Source: an uncultured Hyphomicrobiales bacterium (GTDB lineage: Bacteria > Pseudomonadota > Alphaproteobacteria > Rhizobiales > Beijerinckiaceae). Taken from it: a DNA stretch of 53,920 bases. Below are positions 1 to 10,718 of this stretch, piece after piece. The notes under the pieces are model-generated. The model did no database searches. It saw only the letters and a list, made by a program, of their open reading frames with translations, and had not been told where the DNA came from. Each line of letters begins with the position of its first letter. Position 1 is the stretch's first letter. The position numbers and the translations under genes are program-made. The stretch is taken from positions 1 to 53,920 of the forward strand of contig CAIZEI010000199.1 of NCBI GenBank assembly GCA_903931945.1. Direction: 5' to 3'.

Positions 1-1794
<1,794 letters not shown>

Positions 1795-1809
1795 AGTCTG
1801 CGCGTCTCC

Positions 1810-1836
1810 CCCTCCCCGCCTCTGGGCGCAGGAGGG
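1810..1836. other. GC-rich hairpin in the atpA-atpG gap
   Basis: Arms CCCTCC (1810-1815) and GGAGGG (1831-1836) enclose a second stem CGCC/GGCG (1817-1820 and 1825-1828) with a four-base loop. On the mRNA strand the GGAGGG arm begins the purine run upstream of the atpG start at 1794. The fold could partly hide or present the atpG ribosome-binding site, or be a small REP-like element. The arms are seen; any function is inference. Confidence 0.4.
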
Positions 1837-1856
1837 TCAATTGGAATGGGAAAGCT

Positions 1857-3385
<1,529 letters not shown>

Positions 3386-3386
<1 letters not shown>

Positions 3387-3949
3387 CAGCCGACCTCTTT
3401 CATTTTTGTTCGAATGGCGTTGAGTTTGGTGCGAAGCGAGCCGTCGACCATGCTGGAGCCCAGCTGGACGACGAGACCGCCGATAATGGCGGGATCTATT
3501 TTAACGTCGACATCGACGCTTTTGCCGCCGGAGATTTCGGCGAGCGCTGTTTTGAGGGTTTCCAGATGCTCTGCGCTCAGCGGCTGGGCGACCGTCACCC
3601 TGGCGCGCGTCACGCCACGGGCCGAGTCGTACAGCTTGCGGAAATCCGCGATCATCGATTCCACAGCGAACAGCCGGCGCTTGACGGCGGTGAGCTTGAT
3701 GAAATTGGCCGCAAGGCCTGAAATTTCCATTTTCGACAGGATGCCGTCGAGCGCCCCGACCTGCTGGTCGGCGGTAAACACCGGGCTGCGCACGAGCCGC
3801 TGCAAATCGGCATTTTGCGCGACAATCGAGCCGAACGCTGCGAGATCCGCGGCGACTTTATCAGTCGCCCTCTGATCCCACGCCAGATCGTAAAGCGCCT
3901 GGGCGTAACGCCCGGTCATGCCAGATACGATCGTCTGTTCGTTAGCCAC
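3386..3949 (-). CDS. atpH: ATP synthase F1 delta subunit
   Basis: Peripheral-stalk delta subunit that ties F1 to the b subunits. The protein contains the family's [18 protein letters not shown] opening, a helical N-terminal domain and a C-terminal [21 protein letters not shown] segment. I place the start at the GTG at 3947-3949 ([11 protein letters not shown]), giving 187 residues, the usual length and the usual alphaproteobacterial opening. The open frame continues upstream to 4273, but that extension has no delta-like sequence and would make the protein over 100 residues too long. An alternative ATG lies ten codons inside at 3919. The stop overlaps the atpA start by one base. Confidence 0.95.
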
Positions 3950-4330
3950 GCTTGGCCTCTGGTCTGGGGTCCGTTTCCCTGCGCGCCCGCCGACGCTTTG
4001 CGGATAGCCGCAGCGCCGGTGAAACATGCGTCTGGAAAGAGACGGTTTCGAAACCGGGGCGGCGAACGCAGCAGCCCCGGGCGCGCGTCGGGTAACATAA
4101 CGAATTTGGCGGCGCAACCCTGCGAAGGTTGCGTTGGTCGCCAAATCAACCCTTGCCCGCGTGGAGGCCTGATTTCGCAGGGCTTGAATCCGGCTGTCAA
4201 ACGCCTCCCTGGCGTCCGGGATGAACCGGAAAAGCGCCGCCCGTGGCGTTGTGACGCAGCAGGAAACGAGCAACGCTGCCGGATTGCGCCAGGGAACGGA
4301 GCCTTCAAGGGGCGGATGCCTGCGCTGCGG
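3950..4330. promoter_or_regulatory. Structured intergenic region upstream of the atp operon
   Basis: This 381-base stretch holds no gene that I can support. It does hold three inverted repeats: a perfect 14-bp palindrome CGGTTTCGAAACCG (4043-4056), a stem CCGGGGC/GCCCCGG (4054-4060 with 4074-4080), and a long hairpin at 4104-4146. The long hairpin has an 8-bp outer stem ATTTGGCG/CGCCAAAT and a 7-bp inner stem CGCAACC/GGTTGCG. None is followed by a run of T on either strand, so they are not classic intrinsic terminators. Their place, between the end of the GMC gene and atpH, fits an operon leader or promoter region. The role is inferred. Confidence 0.4.
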
Positions 4331-6099
4331 CTACGCCTTCACCAGTGCGCCGGGATTTTTCAGATATTTTTCCTTCAAAGCGTCAGCGATCCAGTAGGCG
4401 AGCGCGCCGACGGTTCCTGTCGGGTTCTTGCCGGCGTTCTGCGGGAATGCGCAGGCGCCCGTGACAAACACATTGGGCACATCCCAAACCTGGCAGTAGC
4501 GGTTCAGAACGCTGGTTCGGGGATCGGTCCCCATGATAGCGCCGCCCGTATTATGCGTGGATTGATAGGGCACGATGGAATAGGGGATGGGATTGCTGCG
4601 GGGGTCCACACGCACGGCGCCCATTTCCTTGCCGATTTTCGCGCAGACGTCGGCCAGCGATTTCATCAGCTTCTGTTCATTGTCCAGGTAATCAAAGGTC
4701 ATACGCATCAGCGGGCGTCCGTAGATATCGCGATAGGTCGGGTCGAGGTCGAGATAATTGCCGCGATGGGCCATGTTCGATCCCTGATTCGAGATCGAGG
4801 CGGTATGCAGATAATGCTTTGCCGTGGCCTGTTTCCACTCCAGCCCCCACCGCGGCGTGCCGGGCGGCACGGGCCGGCCCTGGATCGGTCGACCGCCGGA
4901 AGTTGAGGCGCCAATGCCGCCCCCGCCAATGAAGCCCATTTTGGCGAAATCATAACTGCCGCCATTGAAATCATCGATATTCGTGCCGAGCGCGCCCGCG
5001 CCCATGAAATTGTTGAAATATGTTTTTTCATCGAAAAACGCCGTCGCGCCGCTCGATGCCTGATAGGCGTAATTGCGCCCGACAACGCCTGAATTGGTGA
5101 CAGGATCGTAGGGCTTGCCGATGCCTGACCACAACAGCAATGCGACATTGCCGAGCGCGAAGGCCGAGAGCACCACAAGATCGGCAGGCTGGATAAACTC
5201 GCGTCCGCGCGCGTCGATATAGACAACGCCAATCGCCTTTTTGCCGGTGGAATCGAGAAGCACCTTTTGCACGGCGGCGTGCGTGCGCAGCTCGAAATTC
5301 GGATTTTTCGCCGCAAGAGGCATGACTGTGACATGCGGACTGCCCTTGGCGTTGGCCTCGCATCCAAAACGCTCGCAGAAGCCGCAATACATGCATTGAC
5401 CAAGCGAGACGCCATCGGGATTGGTGTAGGGCCGCGACGAATTGGCCGCTGGCGCGGGAAACGGATGATAGCCGAGATTGCGCGCCGCTTTCTCGAACAT
5501 CGCCCCGGCCTGGCTCTGAATCAGCGGGGGATTGGGATATTCGTTCTTGCGCGCGCCTTCAAAGACATTGCCGCCGTCGATCTTCTGGCCGTTGAGATTG
5601 CCAGCCTTGCCCGAGACGCCGCAGGTTTTTTCGAACTTGTCATAATAGGGTTCAAGCTCATCGTAGGTGACGCCCCAATCCTGAAGCTGCATATCCTCAG
5701 GAATAATTTTGGCGCCGTATTGTTCCACAGTCTGCGTGCGCGCCTGATGATCCCAGGGGGAGAAACCCAGGTGACGCCATTCCAGTGGACCCCGGCGCCG
5801 CCAACGCCATTGCCGGGCAGGAACGAGCCAAGCTGGCGCATGGGCAGCGCAGTTTGTTTTGCATGGTTGCGGAAGGTCAGCGTTTCCCGCGAGACATCCT
5901 GCATGAGTTCATGGCGAATCGCATAACGCAACTCGTCGGCGCGTTCGGGATCGACGAAGTCGGGATTGGTGTCGCGGGGACCGCCGCGCTCCAGCGCCAG
6001 GATTTTCAGGCCGGTGGACGCCAGCTCCTTGGCCAGAATGCCGCCCGTCCAGCCATAGCCAACAAGCAGGATGTCGACAGGTTTGAGTTGCGTGGGCAT
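4331..6099 (-). pseudogene. GMC-family FAD oxidoreductase (gluconate 2-dehydrogenase large-subunit type), one frameshift
   Basis: FAD-dependent alcohol/sugar dehydrogenase related to the large subunit of membrane gluconate 2-dehydrogenase. The N-terminal frame (from ATG 6099) has the dinucleotide-binding motif VGYGWTGGILAKEL and GGAGVHWNG; the C-terminal frame (to 4331) has CMYCGFCERFGC, THNTGGAIMGTDP and NPTGTVGALAYWIADAL. The two frames meet near 5766, where one base seems missing: inserting a C after the TGG codon at 5767-5769 restores the family's W-R-F run and a protein of about 590 residues. It is therefore either a recent pseudogene or a read error. A good Shine-Dalgarno (GGGAG) precedes 6099. 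Its partner subunit lies upstream at 6248-7000; no cytochrome c subunit is present nearby. Confidence 0.8.
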
Positions 6100-6141
6100 G
6101 GACGAATCTCCCGAGATTTTCTTGCGAGTGGGCGCTTTGCA

Positions 6142-6241
6142 ATAGGCAGCAGGCAGCAGGCAGTAGGCAATAGTCAGTAGGCTCCGTCGATGCTGGCTTG
6201 GCTTGTTGGCGCATTTCCGGTGACAACTGCCTACTGCCTAT
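6142..6241. repeat. Imperfect heptamer repeats with an inverted copy
   Basis: Positions 6142-6183 are an imperfect tandem array of a 7-base unit close to AGGCAGY (about six units). At 6225-6241 the same unit appears twice in the opposite orientation (CTGCCTACTGCCTA). The two parts share the 12-mer AGGCAGTAGGCA as an inverted repeat, so the 149-base gap between the GMC gene and its small subunit could fold as a hairpin. Heptamer arrays of this kind are scattered in many bacterial genomes. No transposase is nearby. Confidence 0.75.
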
Positions 6242-6247
6242 TTTTCC

Positions 6248-7000
6248 CTAACCGAAATCCTGAATGCTCCGGGTTTCCCCGGTGTAGGGCCTGTTTTTGA
6301 ATGTCTCGAGCTTCTCGACATAGGCATTCGGCACGCCCGGAAATCCGATCATTTTCCAGGCCGCCTTGTCCTTGTTGCCGCCGTAAATGGGATCGCTGAA
6401 ATAACCTTCCATCGTCAGGTTCAGAAACTGGTTGAACCAGACGCCCCCCGGCACGTGGTCGAGTTGCGCTTTGCCCTGATCGACCTCGCTCAGCACGGCG
6501 GCGCGCGTGGTTGCGTCAAGATCGCGCAATCGCTGCTTGCGTGTCGCGAGCGCATAGGCGTCAACATCCGCAATGCCGGCGCGGATGAGATCGGCGGGCG
6601 TCAATGGCAGTTGATAGCCCTGCTGTGGAGTGCCTTCGGCAAAGGGTCCCTGCAAATAGAGCCGTGCGCCGCGCCCGTAGGCGCCGCTTAACTGTCGATC
6701 CATATAGGTGGCGCAGCCCGCCTCCACTGCGCCCGGGCCGGTCGGATCGGGCGGAATCAGTGTATCGAGAGCTGCTTTCACGAAGGCGAGTTCATCGGGA
6801 TTGAAAAACACCCAGCCCGCCAGAGAATCTTTCGCGGCGCCGGCAGGCGGCGCGTGGTCATGGCCGGAATGATCGATGGCGGGAACCGCAGGCGCGGCGG
6901 GCTGCGCCTGCGCCATTGCCGCTGCAGGAGCAAGCGCGGCGCCTGTTGCGCCCACGGCTCTCAAAAAGCCGCGTCTATCGACGGATTTGTCGTCTCGCAT
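6248..7000 (-). CDS. Gluconate 2-dehydrogenase subunit 3 family protein, Tat-exported
   Basis: Small (gamma-type) subunit that accompanies GMC dehydrogenases of the gluconate 2-dehydrogenase type; expected in the periplasm as escort or partner of the FAD subunit. The N-terminus has a twin-arginine signal (VDRRGFLRAVGATGAALAP, ending near AMAQA), which probably carries the folded complex across the membrane. The mature part has the family's FNPDELAFVKAALDTLIPPD and MEGYFSDPIYGGNKDKAAWK segments. Two ATG codons are adjacent (7003 and 7000); GGAGG lies two bases before the first and five before the second, so I prefer 7000. The gene is transcribed with, and upstream of, the broken GMC gene, and divergently from the LysR gene. 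Confidence 0.85.
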   Translation of the reverse strand: MRDDKSVDRRGFLRAVGATGAALAPAAAMAQAQPAAPAVPAIDHSGHDHAPPAGAAKDSLAGWVFFNPDELAFVKAALDTLIPPDPTGPGAVEAGCATYMDRQLSGAYGRGARLYLQGPFAEGTPQQGYQLPLTPADLIRAGIADVDAYALATRKQRLRDLDATTRAAVLSEVDQGKAQLDHVPGGVWFNQFLNLTMEGYFSDPIYGGNKDKAAWKMIGFPGVPNAYVEKLETFKNRPYTGETRSIQDFG

Positions 7001-7020
7001 CATTTCCTCCGCAGTCCCAG

Positions 7021-7047
7021 GGCGCGATTCGATGATCCCGACGCGCC
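7021..7047. promoter_or_regulatory. Candidate LysR operator in the divergent promoter
   Basis: An imperfect palindrome with arms GGCGCG (7021-7026) plus TCG (7029-7031), and CGA (7039-7041) plus CGCGCC (7042-7047). The inner part fits the LysR-type T-N11-A rule exactly (T7029 to A7041). It lies between the oxidoreductase small-subunit gene (minus) and the LysR gene (plus), where an autoregulating LysR protein would be expected to bind. The repeat is seen; binding is inference. Confidence 0.4.
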
Positions 7048-7128
7048 CGGCTTTTTTTGCAGCCTACCGCGCCGGCGCGCGCTCGGCTATAGTTTTGTGA
7101 CGGGACCTGAATTTACGGGGAGGAAGCC

Positions 7129-8052
7129 ATCAACCTGCGCCAGCTCGCCTATTTCGCCAAGGTCGTTGAAACCGGCAACATGACGGCTGCCGCTGAGCAG
7201 CTGAAAATTGCTCAGCCAGCGCTTGGCGTGCAGATTCGCCAGCTTGAAGCTGAGCTCGGCATTTCCCTGCTTGTGCGTCACTCGCGGGGGGTCACGCCCA
7301 CCGCAGCAGGCAAAATGCTGCATGAGCGGGCGGCGCGCATCATGAGCGACGTGGAGACTTTGGGGCGCGAATTGCGCGCGCTTGGTTCGGAGCGGGACGA
7401 CCATGTGGTTCTGGGCGTGCCGCCCACCCTGATGCTGCTGCTGGGACCCAATCTCCTGATTGACGCCCGCGCCGATATGCCGGGCGTTCACCTGAGCCTT
7501 GTGGAAGAGCGCAGCGTTGTCCTGCTCGAAGCGCTGGAGCGCGGCCAGATCAATATTGCATTTGCCTGGAACGTGCAGGAGCGCAGCGGCGTCGAGCGGA
7601 CCGCCCTTCTGGAAGAAGACCTGCTGCTGGTGACCGCGCCTGCGGAGGCGGGCGGGTCCGGGCCGATATCTCTGGCCGAAGCGCTTACCCACGATCTTGC
7701 CATTGCGGGCGAGCGCGGCGTCATCCGCAATATCGTGCAGAGCGAGGCAAGGCGCCTGTCGCTGCCGTTGAAACTCGCATTCGAGGTGCATTCGGTCAGC
7801 GCCATGAAAGCGCTGATCGCACGCAACGGCGCGGCGACGATCATGCCATATTCACTTGCGCCGCGCGAACTCTCAGCGGGCGAACTCACAGGCCGGAAGA
7901 TTGACCGACCGACGCTGACCCGAACGCTTTATGCCGTGCGTCCTGCGCGTGGACCGGCGTTTTCGCATGAAGTCGATATCCAGCGCTTTCTCGCTGGCGT
8001 GGTTGAAAAGGCCCTTGCGGCCATGGGGCCGCATGCGCGCGCGTTGCGGTGA
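7129..8052 (+). CDS. LysR-family transcriptional regulator with a non-standard start codon
   Basis: DNA-binding regulator with an N-terminal winged helix-turn-helix (LRQLAYFAKVVETGNMTAA, QPALGVQIRQLEAELG) and a C-terminal periplasmic-binding-like effector domain. It probably controls the divergent oxidoreductase pair and itself. The start is odd. A stop lies at 7108-7110, and the first in-frame ATG is at 7180, which would remove the first helix of the HTH. The family-typical opening (I/M)NLRQLAYF begins at an ATC codon at 7129, correctly spaced after GGGGAGG (7117-7123). No ATG, GTG or TTG lies in frame between. Either AUC (or CTG 7135, ATT 7111) is used, or a G was changed to C in an original ATG. 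Confidence 0.85.
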   Translation: MNLRQLAYFAKVVETGNMTAAAEQLKIAQPALGVQIRQLEAELGISLLVRHSRGVTPTAAGKMLHERAARIMSDVETLGRELRALGSERDDHVVLGVPPTLMLLLGPNLLIDARADMPGVHLSLVEERSVVLLEALERGQINIAFAWNVQERSGVERTALLEEDLLLVTAPAEAGGSGPISLAEALTHDLAIAGERGVIRNIVQSEARRLSLPLKLAFEVHSVSAMKALIARNGAATIMPYSLAPRELSAGELTGRKIDRPTLTRTLYAVRPARGPAFSHEVDIQRFLAGVVEKALAAMGPHARALR

Positions 8053-8067
8053 GGCCAGATGCGCTGT

Positions 8068-9294
8068 CTATTCATAAATCGGGATATTTTTGACCGGCGC
8101 GGTGTCGAGACCAAAAAATCGCGCGGCGTTGCCGCCCAGAATATTGCGCTTGGCCTGTTCGCTCAGGAAGGGCTGATCATAGATGACGCCCGGCAAATCG
8201 AAATCCCAGTGCGGATAGTCCGACGACCATACAAGCTGCGTGTCAGCCTTGATCATCTTGAATGTCGCCTCAAGGATTGAGGGATCGTCGGGAATTTCCA
8301 TTGGCTGCGATGAAAAGAACATCTCACGCATATATTCGCTGGGCTTGCGCTTGAGCGCGGGGCAATCGGATGTGCGCATCATGTAGGAATGATCGAGCCG
8401 CTGCATGAGCGAATAGGCCCAGGTCAGCCCGCTTTCGATCCACATGACTTTCAGTTTTGGAAAGCGCTCGGGCAGGCCGTTAATCACCCAGTTCGTCATA
8501 TGCACCATATTGAACCACATGAACCCCAGCGCGTGAACGCTGATGAAGCGGTTGGTGAGCGCCAACGACTGATCCGACCAGTTATAGGCCGCATGAAACG
8601 AGATCGGCTTGCCCATTTCCTCCAGCAGGCGGTAGGTTTTCATATAGGCGTTGTCATGCACGGGCTTGTAGCGCGGCGCCGTGATCATGAAACCGACAAC
8701 GCCCTTTTTGTCTCCGAAATCCTTGACCATCCGATAGGTCTCGTCCGGATCGTTGAAGGGCAGATAAAGCATCGAAATGATGCGCTTTTCATGGGCAAGG
8801 ATACGTTCGCACAGCCAGCGGTTATAGGCGCGCGCCATCGCAACCTCGATCTCGACCTGCGGATGCGTGCCCAGAAACAGCATGGGCGTCGGGAAAAGAC
8901 AGCAGTAATCAACGCCCATCGCATCCATCCAGCGCAGGGTCGTCGTGATATCGCGATGTTTTGATGTGTCCTCGACCCGCTCCTTGCCGCGCAGCCAGTG
9001 GCGCGTGATGCGTCCGCCCAGCCCCTGATCGCCGACAGCGCCGCCCAGCATCGACGAGCGACCGCCGCGCCGCGAGGACTCAATTGCATGGCGACGGATA
9101 ACCGGACTTTCGATAAATTCAAAAACGTCCGCGTAGGATTCGCTCTCGTAATGATGAGCATCAACATCGACGATCAGAAAATCCTGATAATTCCGCTTGC
9201 GCGCAGCAATGGCGGCGTTCTTCAGCGAATGCTGGGAATGAAATTCGTCGAAACGAACGTCACGGGGAGCGGCGCCGGGCGTTTTCTGTGTCAT
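8068..9294 (-). CDS. Amidohydrolase family protein (ACMSD-like, metal-dependent)
   Basis: Metal-dependent hydrolase or decarboxylase of the amidohydrolase-2 (ACMSD-like) family. The protein opens with the metal motif DVDAHHYE; it has ISFHAAYNWSD (metal-binding histidine), the IESGLTW segment and WSSDYPHWD, whose aspartate is the conserved C-terminal metal ligand of the family. Start chosen at ATG 9294 (MTQKTPGAAP), after GGAGAG; an upstream in-frame ATG at 9351 would overlap the Rieske gene. It is 13 bases downstream of the Rieske ferredoxin gene, so the two are probably one operon. ACMSD-like proteins next to Rieske ferredoxins often act in ring-compound breakdown; the substrate here is unknown. 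Confidence 0.85.
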   Translation of the reverse strand: MTQKTPGAAPRDVRFDEFHSQHSLKNAAIAARKRNYQDFLIVDVDAHHYESESYADVFEFIESPVIRRHAIESSRRGGRSSMLGGAVGDQGLGGRITRHWLRGKERVEDTSKHRDITTTLRWMDAMGVDYCCLFPTPMLFLGTHPQVEIEVAMARAYNRWLCERILAHEKRIISMLYLPFNDPDETYRMVKDFGDKKGVVGFMITAPRYKPVHDNAYMKTYRLLEEMGKPISFHAAYNWSDQSLALTNRFISVHALGFMWFNMVHMTNWVINGLPERFPKLKVMWIESGLTWAYSLMQRLDHSYMMRTSDCPALKRKPSEYMREMFFSSQPMEIPDDPSILEATFKMIKADTQLVWSSDYPHWDFDLPGVIYDQPFLSEQAKRNILGGNAARFFGLDTAPVKNIPIYE

Positions 9295-9307
9295 GATCTC
9301 TCCGGCT

Positions 9308-9673
9308 CTATTCGATAACGAATACATCGTCGCCGCGCTGGACGACCTCATATTTCCGCAGCCTTTGCTTGCGGTCGCCGACGCATACGCCGGTCTTCAA
9401 TTCATATTCCCAGCCATGCCAGGGGCAGACGAAATGCATCCGGGTCTCATCGAAGACCTGGCCTCGATAGGCGCGGTTTTCATCAATGACATCGACAACC
9501 TGCGGCAGGATCAATCCTTCGCAAGCTGGACCGCCCGAGTGCAGGCACGTGTTGGCGTAGGCATAAAATGCTCCCTCATGGCGGAACACGCCGATTTCGC
9601 CGCGCGCGCCACGCACAATGATTTGCGCGTCGTCTTTCAAATTCGAGGATTTGCCGACAAAGATTTCTGTCAT
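9308..9673 (-). CDS. Rieske [2Fe-2S] ferredoxin
   Basis: Small electron carrier of 121 residues holding one Rieske cluster. Both ligand pairs are seen: CLHSGGP (Cys-x-His, near residue 43) and CPWHGW (Cys-x2-His, near residue 83). There is no signal peptide, so it should be cytoplasmic. It lies directly upstream of the amidohydrolase gene with a 13-base gap. No oxygenase alpha subunit or reductase is adjacent; the nearest Rieske oxygenase is 30 kb away at 39124-40149. It could feed electrons to an oxygenase encoded elsewhere. Confidence 0.9.
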   Translation of the reverse strand: MTEIFVGKSSNLKDDAQIIVRGARGEIGVFRHEGAFYAYANTCLHSGGPACEGLILPQVVDVIDENRAYRGQVFDETRMHFVCPWHGWEYELKTGVCVGDRKQRLRKYEVVQRGDDVFVIE

Positions 9674-9732
9674 CTCAGAATTCCCGATCCATGCTGCGCA
9701 CGATTTTAGGCGGTCCGCCCCGGTAAATCATT

Positions 9733-10653
9733 TCACAGCCGTTCCTGCAAGAATCGCAACATGCGCGGTGCGAAGAATCCGGCAACGCTGCCAGGCTCGT
9801 CGATCGGGTCTGTAAACCAGAAATGCCCGGAACCCTGCATCACAATGCGGCGGGCATAATTGCCATTCTGCTTCAGCGCGATGAGGAATGCATCGGATTG
9901 CGCACGATTGACGATGTCGTCCTCGGTGCCATAGGTCAGAAAGAAAGACACCGCCTTGTTCTCGCGGGTCACGTAACTCATCGGCGAGGCGTCAAAATAG
10001 AGTTTGCGATTATCCATCGGCTGCGCGCCAAGATATTTCTCGACGATGGAATCGCCGGGCCGATGCACAAGATCGTGATTCCACTGTTCGGCCATATCGT
10101 AAACGCCATAGGCGGGCACAACGGCCTTCACGCCGGCGCTGACGCTCGCATAGGGATCGTCTGAATAGGCTGCCCCACGAAACGTCGGATGATCGCCGGC
10201 GAGCCCTACCAGCGCCGCCAGTTGGCCGCCCGCCGAATCGCCCGTCAGCCCGATATGGTCAGGGTCGACCTTGATGGCTTCGCCCTTGCTGCGCGCCCAC
10301 TGGATTGCCGCGCGGGTGTCATGCGCCGCCTCGGGGAAGACCTTTTTGTCGGGCCGGGACAGACGATAGTCGATTGAAAGCAGCGCAATTCCACGCTGCG
10401 CCAGCCAGGGTCCCCAATATTGGTAGGCCGATTTGCTGCCGCCCTGCCAGCCCGCGCCATGCACGGCGACAAGCGTTGGATATTTGCCCGGCGCGTGCGG
10501 CGTATAGAGGTCCGCGAGCAACGAGACGCCATCGTGCTTGCCGTATTCAACATTGCGCTGGAGATCGAATCCCGTCGTTTGCGCCTGCGCGTCTCGTGCA
10601 ATGAAAAACAACAGCGCCGCAGCGACGACACATCTCAGGCTTGCTGTGTTCAT
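9733..10653 (-). CDS. Exported alpha/beta hydrolase (esterase/lipase family)
   Basis: Serine hydrolase of the carboxylesterase/BD-FAE type. A cleavable signal peptide is visible (MNTASLRCVVAAALLFFIA, cut after AQA), so the enzyme is likely periplasmic. The oxyanion segment VAVHGAGWQGG and the nucleophile elbow GDSAGGQLAAL are clear; a late GSGHFWF supplies the histidine. Start set at ATG 10653, which begins the signal peptide and follows a GGGGGG purine run; an upstream start at 10740 would overlap the secA stop region and add no conserved sequence. It follows secA on the same strand with a 65-base gap but has no obvious functional tie to it. Confidence 0.85.
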   Translation of the reverse strand: MNTASLRCVVAAALLFFIARDAQAQTTGFDLQRNVEYGKHDGVSLLADLYTPHAPGKYPTLVAVHGAGWQGGSKSAYQYWGPWLAQRGIALLSIDYRLSRPDKKVFPEAAHDTRAAIQWARSKGEAIKVDPDHIGLTGDSAGGQLAALVGLAGDHPTFRGAAYSDDPYASVSAGVKAVVPAYGVYDMAEQWNHDLVHRPGDSIVEKYLGAQPMDNRKLYFDASPMSYVTRENKAVSFFLTYGTEDDIVNRAQSDAFLIALKQNGNYARRIVMQGSGHFWFTDPIDEPGSVAGFFAPRMLRFLQERL

Positions 10654-10718
10654 GGCGTCCCCCCGTGTTGCGCCGATGCTAACGGGAGAGGGCGGGGTTT
10701 GTCTATCGTCGCCGACTT

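Noticed and set aside
3950-4273. N-terminal extension of the atpH frame
   Set aside because: It has no delta-subunit sequence and would add over 100 residues to a protein that already has its usual length from GTG 3949.
5721-5775. Programmed ribosomal frameshift in the GMC gene
   Set aside because: A -1 shift would be needed, but no slippery heptamer of the X-XXY-YYZ form is present; the five-C run is short. A missing base is simpler.
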